A DNA stretch of 64,000 bases from Hymenobacter psoromatis (lineage in GTDB: Bacteria > Bacteroidota > Bacteroidia > Cytophagales > Hymenobacteraceae): the NCBI RefSeq assembly GCF_020012125.1, contig NZ_JAIFAG010000001.1, forward strand, positions 496,001 to 560,000, given 5' to 3'. Under the pieces are notes generated by a model. The model saw nothing but the letters and a program-made list of their open reading frames with translations, searched no databases and was not told the origin of the DNA. Below, piece after piece: positions 42,204 to 49,982 of the stretch. Numbering within the stretch: position 1 is the stretch's first letter; each line of letters starts with the position of its first letter. Position numbers and translations under genes: made by a program.

Positions 42204-42403
42204 CCACTGATTAGTGCAGATTTTAATGGCTTTCCTGGACCTTGTGCGTGGTACACGTTTGGCCCGTATGCCAGCGTGCCAAACTAAAAAGCCGCCCAAA
42301 TGGGCGGCTTTTTAGTTTGCAAAGAAGCCGCAGCGCAAGTGGAGGCTGCCAAATCATCCATAAAAACCGGGAAATCCGCTAAAATCCCTACTAATCGGTG
42401 GTC
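42204..42403. repeat. Repeat cassette with nested terminator between ssb and gldD
   Basis: The outer arm begins right after the ssb stop (CCACTGATTAGTGCAG), and its partner (CCCTACTAATCGGTGGTC) ends just before the gldD -7 element. Between them a hairpin has perfect 19-nt arms (42280-42298 and 42301-42319), with a GC-rich core and A/T runs. It thus isolates ssb transcription from gldD. Confidence 0.8.
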
Positions 42404-42411
42404 TATCTTTG
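42404..42411 (+). promoter_or_regulatory. Candidate -7 element (TATCTTTG) for gldD
   Basis: An exact TAnnTTTG lies directly after the repeat cassette and 25 nt before the gldD start. No clear -33 TTTG is seen; the region at -33 is TAAA. Confidence 0.5.
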
Positions 42412-42435
42412 GTACTTATTTTGTTTTTAGTACCT

Positions 42436-43032
42436 ATGAGTACTCCCCGATTCTGGGTTTGGATGTTGGCGCTGGCTGGCGCAGCCAGCGGGCTAGCTGG
42501 CTGCTCGCCTACCCCCGACTACACGCCCAAGCCAAAGGGCTATAACCGCATTGACCTGCCGCCGCATCGCTACCGGGAGCTGCCGGCCGGCCACCCCTAC
42601 ACATTCGAGTACTCGCAGTATGCCAAGGTATTGCGCGATTCGTCGTACCTGGCGCAACCCGATTGGCTGAATATTTACTACCCCCGGCTGCACGCCAACG
42701 TGCAGATTACTTACACCAATGTGATACGTAACCGTCAGCTTTATAATAAAATGATGGAGGACGCACGCAAGCTCACCGGCAAGCACCAGGTAAAAGCGAC
42801 TTCGATTGAAGAAAAGATTTTGCGCACGCCCAACGGAATGCGCGCTTCGGTGTTTGAGTTGGAAGGTGAGGTGCCGAGCCAGTTTCAGTTCTATACCACC
42901 GACAGTACCAAACACTTTTTTCGGGCGGCGCTCTACTTCCGCACCGCTACGGCCAACGACTCACTGGCCCCGGTTATCGAGTACGTGAAGTACGATATGA
43001 TAAAAATGCTTAATTCACTTAAATATAAATAG
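42436..43032 (+). CDS. gldD: Gliding motility lipoprotein GldD
   Basis: The 198-residue protein has a lipoprotein signal (LALAGAASGLAGC) and the GldD body: PKGYNRIDLPPHRYRELP near the N terminus, ARKLTGKHQVKATSI, and a C-terminal VIEYVKYDMIKMLNSL. GldD is required for gliding and for type IX secretion-related motility in Flavobacterium. It follows ssb, its usual neighbourhood, but gldE is absent between them. The ATG at 42436 is used. Confidence 0.92.
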   Translation: MSTPRFWVWMLALAGAASGLAGCSPTPDYTPKPKGYNRIDLPPHRYRELPAGHPYTFEYSQYAKVLRDSSYLAQPDWLNIYYPRLHANVQITYTNVIRNRQLYNKMMEDARKLTGKHQVKATSIEEKILRTPNGMRASVFELEGEVPSQFQFYTTDSTKHFFRAALYFRTATANDSLAPVIEYVKYDMIKMLNSLKYK

Positions 43033-43045
43033 TTTCCCCAAAATA

Positions 43046-43147
43046 CTGTCAGGCTGAGCTTGTCGAAGCTTTTTTATTGTGTAAGTAATCCTACTTGGTT
43101 GAGGTTAGTTACGCGGTAAAGATGCTTCAACAAGCTCAGCCTGACAG
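43046..43147. repeat. Inverted repeat, 24-nt arms (GCTGAGCTTGTCGAAGC family)
   Basis: Arms 43046-43069 and 43124-43147 pair with one mismatch around a 54-nt AT-rich loop. The core word resembles that in the hairpin at 6606. It lies between gldD and recG. Confidence 0.8.
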
Positions 43148-43186
43148 CATTTTAGTTTTCTATAATGCTCGCGTTCTACTTTAGAA

Positions 43187-45283
43187 ATGAGTAATTTCTT
43201 TCAAACTAAGCTCGAAAATCTGCGGGGGGTAGGGGTGCAACGGGGGCAGCTACTAGGCAAGGAGCTGGGCCTGTTTACTTACGGCGACCTGATTCAGCGC
43301 TACCCCTTTCGCTACCTCGACCGCACGCAGTTTTATAACATTGTGGACCTGCATGATGAATTGCCTTATGTGCAGGTAAAAGGCGTGCTGCGCGGGCGGG
43401 AGGTGCTAGGAGAGGGGCCTAAAAAACGCTTGGTGGCTAAGGTAGGCGATGCCAGCGGCGAGCTGGAAGTGGTGTGGTTTAAGGGTGTAAACTACCTGGA
43501 AAAAGTCATCAAAAACCACCAGGAATACATTGTGTTCGGCAAGCCAACCATATTCAACGGCCGGCCGCAGATGGCGCACCCTGACCTGGAAGAAGTGAGC
43601 GAGCAGAAGCCCGGTCAGAGTTTTTTGCAGCCGGTGTACAACACGAGCGAGAAGCTGAAAAACTATCACCGCGTTGATAGCAAGGCGATTATGCGGATGG
43701 TGGGCGACCTGCTGAAAATTGCCCTACCCCAGGTAACCGAGACGCTCTCGCCCGCGCTTATTCAACAGTACGCGCTGCTGGATAAGGCTGCTGCCATGCA
43801 GCAGATTCATTTTCCGCAGAACCCGGAATTATTGGAAAAGGCGCGGTTTCGGCTCAAATTTGAGGAGCTTTTCTACATTCAACTCAAGCTGCTGCGCCAA
43901 AAGGACCAGCGTAAGGTGACGCTGGCGGGGCAGATTTTCAGTGACGTGCCCACGCTGGTGCATTTCTATAAGAACATCATGCCCTTCGACCTCACGGGCG
44001 CGCAGAAGCGGGTTATCCACGAGATTTATAAGGACTTTTGCAATGGCCAGCAGATGAACCGGCTCTTGCAGGGCGACGTGGGCTCGGGCAAAACTATCGT
44101 GGCTTTTATCTCGATGCTGATGGCCGCCGACAATGGCGCGCAAAGCTGCCTGATGGCCCCCACCGAAATTCTGGCCGACCAGCACTACCAGGGCCTGAAA
44201 GTGTACGCCGACCTGCTGGGCTTGAACCTGGGCAAACTCACGGGTAGCACGCGCACCAGTGAACGGCGAGTGCTGCACGAGCAGCTACGCAACGGCGAAA
44301 TGCAAATGCTGGTGGGCACCCACGCCCTGCTGGAAGACGTGGTGCAGTTCCGCAACTTGGGCCTGACCATCATGGACGAGCAGCACCGCTTCGGAGTGGC
44401 GCAGCGCTCAAAATTGTGGCAGAAAAACCCGTACGTTATCCCGCACGTGCTGGTGATGACGGCCACGCCCATTCCGCGTACGCTGGCCATGACGCTCTAC
44501 GGCGACCTCGACGTGAGTGTGATTGATGAGCTACCCGCCGGCCGCAAGCCCATCGTGACTGTACACCGCTACGATGCTAATCGGCTGAAAGTCTTTCAGT
44601 TTATTCGCGACCAAGTGGCGCTGGGCCGGCAGGTGTACATCGTGTACCCGCTCATCGAGGAAAGCGAAACACTAGACTACAAAGACCTGACCGACGGCTA
44701 CGAAAGCGTAAGCCGGGCCTTTCCGGAGATGCAAATCAGCATCGTACACGGGCGCATGAAGGCCGAGGAAAAAGACTTCGAGATGGCTCGCTTCGTTAAA
44801 AAAGAAACCCAAATAATGGTGGCGACCACCGTTATCGAAGTCGGTGTGAACGTGCCCAATGCCTCGGTGATGGTGATTGAGAGCGCCGAGCGCTTTGGTC
44901 TCTCGCAGCTGCACCAGCTGCGGGGGCGGGTAGGGCGCGGCGCCGACCAGAGCTACTGCATCCTGATGACGGGCTATAAGCTGAGCAAAGACAGCCGCAC
45001 TCGCCTCGAAACGATGGTGCGGACCAATAATGGCTTCGAAATTGCCGACATTGACCTCAAGCTGCGTGGCCCCGGCGACCTCATGGGTACCCAGCAAAGC
45101 GGCGTGCTCGACCTGCTCATCGCCGACCTGGCCAAGGATGGCCGCATCCTGAGCGAGAGCCGTGCCGCCGCCCAAGCCATTCTGCAAGACGACCCTGAGC
45201 TGGCCCGGCCCGAGCATGGGAATATCCGCCGTCATATTGAAAGCCTGCCCACCACGGCCGTCAACTGGAGCCGCATTAGTTAG
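43187..45283 (+). CDS. recG: ATP-dependent DNA helicase RecG
   Basis: RecG reverses stalled forks and resolves branched DNA. The 698-residue protein has the N-terminal wedge/OB domain (NLRGVGVQRGQLLGKELGLF), Walker A GDVGSGKT (about 301-308), DEQHRFG, the motif MTATPIPRTLAMTL and helicase motif VI QLRGRVGRG. It has the family length. The codons for the first RGVGV contain the GGGTAGG motif. It follows gldD, but its role is independent. Confidence 0.95.
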   Translation: MSNFFQTKLENLRGVGVQRGQLLGKELGLFTYGDLIQRYPFRYLDRTQFYNIVDLHDELPYVQVKGVLRGREVLGEGPKKRLVAKVGDASGELEVVWFKGVNYLEKVIKNHQEYIVFGKPTIFNGRPQMAHPDLEEVSEQKPGQSFLQPVYNTSEKLKNYHRVDSKAIMRMVGDLLKIALPQVTETLSPALIQQYALLDKAAAMQQIHFPQNPELLEKARFRLKFEELFYIQLKLLRQKDQRKVTLAGQIFSDVPTLVHFYKNIMPFDLTGAQKRVIHEIYKDFCNGQQMNRLLQGDVGSGKTIVAFISMLMAADNGAQSCLMAPTEILADQHYQGLKVYADLLGLNLGKLTGSTRTSERRVLHEQLRNGEMQMLVGTHALLEDVVQFRNLGLTIMDEQHRFGVAQRSKLWQKNPYVIPHVLVMTATPIPRTLAMTLYGDLDVSVIDELPAGRKPIVTVHRYDANRLKVFQFIRDQVALGRQVYIVYPLIEESETLDYKDLTDGYESVSRAFPEMQISIVHGRMKAEEKDFEMARFVKKETQIMVATTVIEVGVNVPNASVMVIESAERFGLSQLHQLRGRVGRGADQSYCILMTGYKLSKDSRTRLETMVRTNNGFEIADIDLKLRGPGDLMGTQQSGVLDLLIADLAKDGRILSESRAAAQAILQDDPELARPEHGNIRRHIESLPTTAVNWSRIS

Positions 45284-45340
45284 GACCCGCCAAGGCATAA
45301 AAAAAGCGACCTTTGGGAAGAAAGCCGCTTTGCTTATCGA

Positions 45341-45580
45341 TTAAAACCAGGTAATCGGCTCCGCCTTTTTGGGGTGCTGACTGACGCGAATGATAGTGGG
45401 AGAAATAGGCTGCTCGGTGGTGTAGCGCGTGAGCGGCAGGTCTTTGAAGGTACTACTGGGAAAGGCGAGTGCCACCGGTGACTTGGTGAGGCCAGCCGTG
45501 GCCGACGGGGTGGTTAGCTGCATGTAGCGACCCGCGATAATAAGGGCGAACAGGGAGCCAAGCTTAAGAAATAATTTCAT
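45341..45580 (-). CDS. Small exported protein, function unknown
   Basis: This 79-residue protein from the ATG at 45580 begins with a hydrophobic segment (MKLFLKLGSLFALIIAG) and continues with SPVALAFPSSTFKDLPL and TTEQPISPTIIRVSQ. It is convergent with recG. No family is recognised; support is the start, signal-like segment and codon use. Confidence 0.5.
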   Translation of the reverse strand: MKLFLKLGSLFALIIAGRYMQLTTPSATAGLTKSPVALAFPSSTFKDLPLTRYTTEQPISPTIIRVSQHPKKAEPITWF

Positions 45581-45920
45581 AAAAAGCGGGTAGCGGCACA
45601 TGCTACCTCAAAACGAGTGCCAGTTGATAGGTTATTGCGTTCGAAAAAAAGATTGAGCAACGGGTGGGATAGTTATAGAGCTAAAAAGGTAGTGTACCTT
45701 CAGGCCGGCCCTTGAACGAATAACCTCGAGTAGAGTTGCGTTGAGGGAAAGTAGCGGACAATTCAGATACGTACCTGCCAGCAAAGTTATACTATTCTGA
45801 TGCAACTAAGGTGGTAGGGGTAGGCCGGGCGCGCTCCGTTGGTGGGTATCAACGGCTGCGGGGAGGTATTTTTGGGCTTCGGGGGGGCCATTGTCTATTT
45901 TTTGTTCGTATTATTTTTTT
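45581..45920. other. 340-nt non-coding gap with a -7 element
   Basis: No plausible gene, tRNA or strong hairpin is seen. A perfect -7 element TATTTTTG lies at 45867-45874, before the next gene. The sequence around it (TATTTTTGGGCT) is the same 12 nt as at 56274, before the arginase-like gene. Confidence 0.5.
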
Positions 45921-47387
45921 ATGTACTTTTCAATTTGCGCAGCCGCACTGCTACTGGGTAGTTTGCTCAGCATAAGTACGCCGACGCTAGCTCAGAAAGT
46001 CAGGTCAGCCCCTTTTAGCTACCTGCCCGAACAGGGCGAGGACCGCTACAACCAGCGCGTGCCGCAGAAAACCCTGCCTCTGGCCGATGGTAGCGGCTTC
46101 ATCATCTTGGCTCACCAGAGTGGCAGCGCCTATGCCGTGGAGCGCTACGACGCCGACCTCAAAAAGCAGTGGAGTACTACCCTGCCCGTAGCTCCCGGCG
46201 AAACTGTGGAGGCCTTCGGACGCAGCCCCGAGCAAGCGTGGGTAGTAGTGCACCGCGCCGATGAAAGCGGCCAGACCCTCACCGTGGAGCCTGTGGCGCT
46301 GAGCGGCGGGCAAAAGGGCACGCCCACGGTACTCATTCGGGCCGGAGCCCGCGACCGCCGCCCCGGCGTGCGCCTCTCGCCCGACGGTACCCGGCTGCTG
46401 GCCTTCCGCTATGCCACCCGCGACGAGCAGGTGCGCAGCATCGAGGGCACGCTCTACGACCAGAAGCTGGGCAAAATCTTGGACCGCACCTATGATTTTC
46501 GGGACCAAGGCGACTTTTTTACGCCTAATATCTTGCTGGCCAACGACGGTACGCAGTACGTAACGCTGCTCGGCGATGGTCTCAAAAAAGTAAGCGTACG
46601 CCGCTACCCTCCCACGCCCGACCAAGTGGGCATCCCTACCGCCATCCCGGTAATGGGCGTGCCGGTAGGCGGCACGTTCGGCGGCCAGCCCATTACCATC
46701 CGCGACGCCCGGTTCTCCTTGCAGCCCGATGGCCAGATATATGCCGCCGCGCTTTGCGCTAATTACAATACGGGCGAGTTAACGAGCCTCAAAATCGTGC
46801 GCTTCGATTTCGCTGCCAACCAGTTGAAATTCGCCGATGAATTACCCTTCGCCCCCACCTTTTTGGCTGAAGTCAGCAAAGCCACCGGTACCGAAACCAA
46901 GCGTCTGACTGATATCTACCTGGCCGAAATGCTGCTGACGGAGGATAAAAACCTGGTGGTGGTGGCTGAGCGCCATTACGAGGAGGGTGGCCCTGAACTT
47001 CCCGTGCACGCCCGCGAATTGTACGCTTTTGGCTATAGCCCCTATTTGAAGCCGGTCTGGCACCTTATCGTGCCCAAAGACCAAGTGGCCCCGGCCATAG
47101 ACAGCTACACCGGCATCGGCTACCGCGCTGCCGTCTTTGGCGAAGATTTGCAGCTGCTGACTCTGGAAACCTTGCAAGGTAAGTCGGACCTCTACCTGCG
47201 CCATGTGCAGGTGCCCACCGGCGTTATTAGCGCCCCGCAGCGCCTCAAACTCAACGTGGCTAACGACCAGCAACTAGCTTACGTCAAAGATTTCACGACG
47301 TGGCTTGGCCCCAAAACTATCATCGGCGTGAGCCGCCCCAGCAAAAAATCAGCAGCCTTGCAGCTGAACGAAGTGAAACTCAAATAG
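45921..47387 (+). CDS. Secreted protein of unknown function, beta-propeller-like
   Basis: This 488-residue protein from the ATG at 45921 has a signal peptide (YFSICAAALLLGSLLS, ending LAQ). The mature part is rich in short strands ending in turns with Asp-Gly (LADGSGFIILAHQSGSAYAV, VRLSPDGTRLLAFRYAT, FSLQPDGQIYAAALC, LLTEDKNLVVVAERHYEEGG), recalling WD/TolB-type beta-propellers. No catalytic motif is visible. It has no co-directed neighbours in an operon. Confidence 0.6.
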   Translation: MYFSICAAALLLGSLLSISTPTLAQKVRSAPFSYLPEQGEDRYNQRVPQKTLPLADGSGFIILAHQSGSAYAVERYDADLKKQWSTTLPVAPGETVEAFGRSPEQAWVVVHRADESGQTLTVEPVALSGGQKGTPTVLIRAGARDRRPGVRLSPDGTRLLAFRYATRDEQVRSIEGTLYDQKLGKILDRTYDFRDQGDFFTPNILLANDGTQYVTLLGDGLKKVSVRRYPPTPDQVGIPTAIPVMGVPVGGTFGGQPITIRDARFSLQPDGQIYAAALCANYNTGELTSLKIVRFDFAANQLKFADELPFAPTFLAEVSKATGTETKRLTDIYLAEMLLTEDKNLVVVAERHYEEGGPELPVHARELYAFGYSPYLKPVWHLIVPKDQVAPAIDSYTGIGYRAAVFGEDLQLLTLETLQGKSDLYLRHVQVPTGVISAPQRLKLNVANDQQLAYVKDFTTWLGPKTIIGVSRPSKKSAALQLNEVKLK

Positions 47388-47594
47388 ACCGCAGACTCAA
47401 ACGGATTTAACTGATACGCCGCTTGCGCGGCTGACTTTTTTGGAGTAATACTGGCTGAATATTCGGATGAACAAAAAGATGCAAATAGACCAGGGCTGCT
47501 CGTGAGAGCAGCCCTGGTCTATTTGCATTAGCCAGCAGTCAGCCGCATAAGCGGCGTATCTGTGAAATCAGTTAAATCCGTTTGAATCTGCGGT
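47388..47594. repeat. Repeat cassette with nested terminator (family ACCGCAG)
   Basis: Outer arms pair over about 50 nt (ACCGCAGACTCAAACGG, ATTTAACTGATACGCC, with near-complement at the right end), and they reach into the stop codons of both flanking convergent genes. Nested inside is a hairpin with perfect 23-nt arms (47479-47501 and 47506-47528) and GTGA loop. It is related to the cassette at 9637. Confidence 0.85.
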
Positions 47595-49382
47595 CTAGTA
47601 GCAGTATTCGTTGGCTTCGATGAGGCCGGCGGCCACGCGGCGGCGGGCATCTTTCACATTGAAAAGGTCAGGCTTGGTGAAGCGTTTGAGGCCCATGCTC
47701 AGCAGGCGCTGCTCGTCGCCTTCGGTCATGCTGGCGATGGCTTCGCGGCCCGATTTTTCTACTAGGTCGATGGCGTCGGAGAGGTACACGCGGGCCATAT
47801 CGAGCTGTTGGGCCAGGGCAGCCTCGCCTTTGGCGGCGATTTCCTTCTCCACGCGCAGCAGCACGCTTTCGGCGGTGTAGGTTTTAATGGCCATATCGGC
47901 GATATTCATTAGCACTTCCTGCTCCTTGGCGAGCGAGTTCATGTATTTTTGCACGGCCGTGCCAGCTACCATCAGGATGGCCTTTTTCATGTTGGCAATG
48001 GCTTTTCTCTCGCTAGCGAAGGCTGAGTCGTCGCTCTCGCCCATGCTCGGGATGCTCATCAACTCCTGCTGCACAGCCTGGGCCGGACCCATGAGGTCGA
48101 TTTCGCCTTTCAGACCCTTCTTCAGAATCATATCGACGGCCAGCATTCGGTTGATTTCGTTGGTGCCCTCGAAAATCCGGTTGATACGCGAGTCACGGTA
48201 GTTGCGGTCCATTGGGTAGTCGGCCGAAAAACCATAGCCACCGTAAATCTGTACGCCCTCATCGGTCACGTAATCAAGTACTTCCGAGCCCTCTACTTTC
48301 AAAATAGCGCACTCCACGGCAAACTCGCGGGCTGCGCCCAGCAAGGCTTCGTTGGTGCCCAGGCCGCTAGCCAGCAACTCCTGCTCCTTGCGATAAATGT
48401 CCTCGCCAGCGCGGTAAATGGCCGATTCTACGGCGTACATCCGAATGGCCTGCTGCGCCAGCTTATAGCGAATCGCGCCAAACTTCGAGATGGGCAGCTT
48501 GAACTGCACGCGCTCATTGGCGTACTTCACGCTCTGCGTGGCCGTTGCCTTCGCGCCGCCCAGGCAAGCCGCCGCCAACTTGACGCGGCCGATATTCAGC
48601 ACATTAAAGGCAATGAGGTGGCCCTTGCCAATCTCACCTAGTACGTTTTCCTTGGGCACCTGCGCATCGCTCAAAAATACCTGGCGCGTCGAAGAACCCT
48701 TGATGCCCATCTTGTGCTCCTCGTTGCCGAGGCTCAGGCCAGGCGTGTCCTTGTCCACGATAAAGCCCGTGAACTGCTCGCCATCAATCTTGGCAAATAC
48801 GATAAACACGTCGGCAAAGCCAGCGTTGGTAATCCACATCTTCTGGCCGTTTAGCACGTAGTGCGTGCCTTCGGCATTCAGCACGGCTTTGGTCTTCGCG
48901 CCCAGCGCGTCGGACCCCGAGCCGGGCTCCGTCAGGCAGTAAGCGCCCATCAGGGTGCCATCCGTGAGGCCGGGAATGTATTTTTGCTTCTGCGCATCAG
49001 TGCCGAAATACAGAATTGGTAGCAGGGCAATGCCCGTGTGCGCCGCAAAGGCCACCGGAAACGAGTTGCCGCCGCCTACCCCCTCCGTCACGCGCAACGC
49101 GGTCGGAAAGTCCATATCGAGACCGCCAAACTGCACTGGCACGCTCACCCCAAATAGGCCGAGTTGACCCGCCTTTTCCATCAGGCCGCGCATGAGGCCC
49201 TCCTCGTGGTTGTCGAGGCGCTCCAGCAGCGGGTGCACCTCAGCCACCAGGAAATCCAGGCAGGTCTGGTACATCATGTTCTGCTCCTCCGTGAAGTCGG
49301 CGGGCGTGAAAACGTCTTGAGCCTCAGTAGGCTTGATGATGAATTCGCCGCCTTTCACGACGGCTTTGTTCGATACTTCCAT
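47595..49382 (-). CDS. Acyl-CoA dehydrogenase
   Basis: This 595-residue FAD-dependent enzyme catalyses the first oxidation of fatty-acyl-CoA. Motifs include GSDALGAKTKAVLN, the FAD-binding YVLNGQKMWITNAG, KMGIKGSSTRQVFL and the C-terminal YGGYGFSADYPMDRNYRDSR with the dehydrogenase signature. It has a long C-terminal extension (about 160 residues after DLMGPAQ), typical of the Bacteroidota long forms. It belongs to the fatty-acid cluster; a candidate operator repeat lies 33 nt upstream of the start. Confidence 0.93.
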   Translation of the reverse strand: MEVSNKAVVKGGEFIIKPTEAQDVFTPADFTEEQNMMYQTCLDFLVAEVHPLLERLDNHEEGLMRGLMEKAGQLGLFGVSVPVQFGGLDMDFPTALRVTEGVGGGNSFPVAFAAHTGIALLPILYFGTDAQKQKYIPGLTDGTLMGAYCLTEPGSGSDALGAKTKAVLNAEGTHYVLNGQKMWITNAGFADVFIVFAKIDGEQFTGFIVDKDTPGLSLGNEEHKMGIKGSSTRQVFLSDAQVPKENVLGEIGKGHLIAFNVLNIGRVKLAAACLGGAKATATQSVKYANERVQFKLPISKFGAIRYKLAQQAIRMYAVESAIYRAGEDIYRKEQELLASGLGTNEALLGAAREFAVECAILKVEGSEVLDYVTDEGVQIYGGYGFSADYPMDRNYRDSRINRIFEGTNEINRMLAVDMILKKGLKGEIDLMGPAQAVQQELMSIPSMGESDDSAFASERKAIANMKKAILMVAGTAVQKYMNSLAKEQEVLMNIADMAIKTYTAESVLLRVEKEIAAKGEAALAQQLDMARVYLSDAIDLVEKSGREAIASMTEGDEQRLLSMGLKRFTKPDLFNVKDARRRVAAGLIEANEYCY

Positions 49383-49414
49383 GATGGTACTTAGAATAAG
49401 GTGGGAGTGAAACT

Positions 49415-49432
49415 GTTAGGCGTGCCGAGTAT
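49415..49432 (-). promoter_or_regulatory. 18-bp element, copy 1, upstream of the acyl-CoA dehydrogenase
   Basis: GTTAGGCGTGCCGAGTAT on the plus strand, 33 nt before the gene start. Near-copies occur at 49482 and 54284. It is a candidate operator shared by the fatty-acid genes. Confidence 0.5.
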
Positions 49433-49481
49433 ATTATAACAACGCACTGCCCGAATTAGTGTTGCAAGATAAGTAAAAAAT

Positions 49482-49499
49482 GTTAGGCGTGCCGACTAT
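49482..49499 (-). promoter_or_regulatory. 18-bp element, copy 2
   Basis: GTTAGGCGTGCCGACTAT on the plus strand, 67 nt from copy 1 and in the same orientation. It lies just past the yggL terminator and differs from copy 1 by one base. Confidence 0.5.
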
Positions 49500-49510
49500 T
49501 TATTGGAAAG

Positions 49511-49533
49511 AAAACCCCGATGAATGGGGTTTT
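49511..49533 (-). terminator. Terminator after yggL
   Basis: Perfect 8-nt arms AAAACCCC/GGGGTTTT with a 7-nt loop lie 15 nt past the yggL stop. The minus strand ends in a T run. Confidence 0.75.
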
Positions 49534-49548
49534 ATCAATTTGACTCAA

Positions 49549-49878
49549 CTAGTGAAAGAAAGGATGCCAGTCTACAGTTGGCGGGCCAATTCTGAAGTTT
49601 TTCACTTCGAGTTGTTGCTGTAACCAATCCCTTATTAAACGACGGTCGGACTCCTTAATTGATGGTACAGGAATCTTATTGTAGTTGGTAAAAATTGAGA
49701 AGTCGTTTATCGCCCCTTCAACATACAAGCCATTTGCCTCAACAAAAGATGTCAACTTATGCCAGAAAGGGTAAGAGCTTTTAGTATCGTCAGTGAGAAA
49801 ATTTAGGTAAAGACCTACCGAAAACCCAGTTCTCTGAAACTCTCTAATTTTTAGCTTCTTACGTAGTCGCTTTTTCAT
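49549..49878 (-). CDS. YggL-like ribosome-associated protein (DUF469)
   Basis: This 109-residue protein has the YggL N terminus (RLRKKLKIREFQRTGFSV) and a C terminus with RRLIRDWLQQQLEVKNFRIG. YggL binds the 50S subunit in Escherichia coli. The gene is clearly AT-richer than its neighbours (lysine, asparagine and AT-ending codons), suggesting transfer into the fatty-acid cluster. A repeat lies between it and the thiolase gene. Confidence 0.8.
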   Translation of the reverse strand: MKKRLRKKLKIREFQRTGFSVGLYLNFLTDDTKSSYPFWHKLTSFVEANGLYVEGAINDFSIFTNYNKIPVPSIKESDRRLIRDWLQQQLEVKNFRIGPPTVDWHPFFH

Positions 49879-49901
49879 GTCTTAGGGAAATTCGTCCGTT
49901 G

Positions 49902-49963
49902 TGCTGGCGAAGGAAGCATCTTATCCAATATGTGAACCTGATAAGATGCTTCCTTCGTCAGCA
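49902..49963. repeat. Inverted repeat, 24-nt arms (GGAAGCATCTTATC family)
   Basis: Arms 49902-49925 and 49940-49963 pair with one mismatch around a 14-nt loop. The right flank reads CATGACAG, the word shared by other repeats in the window. Confidence 0.8.
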
Positions 49964-49982
49964 TGACAGACGGGGGTAGGGC

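Noticed and set aside
45602..45890. Possible small RNA or gene in the gap after recG
   Set aside because: No stable hairpin with T run and no convincing open frame on either strand.
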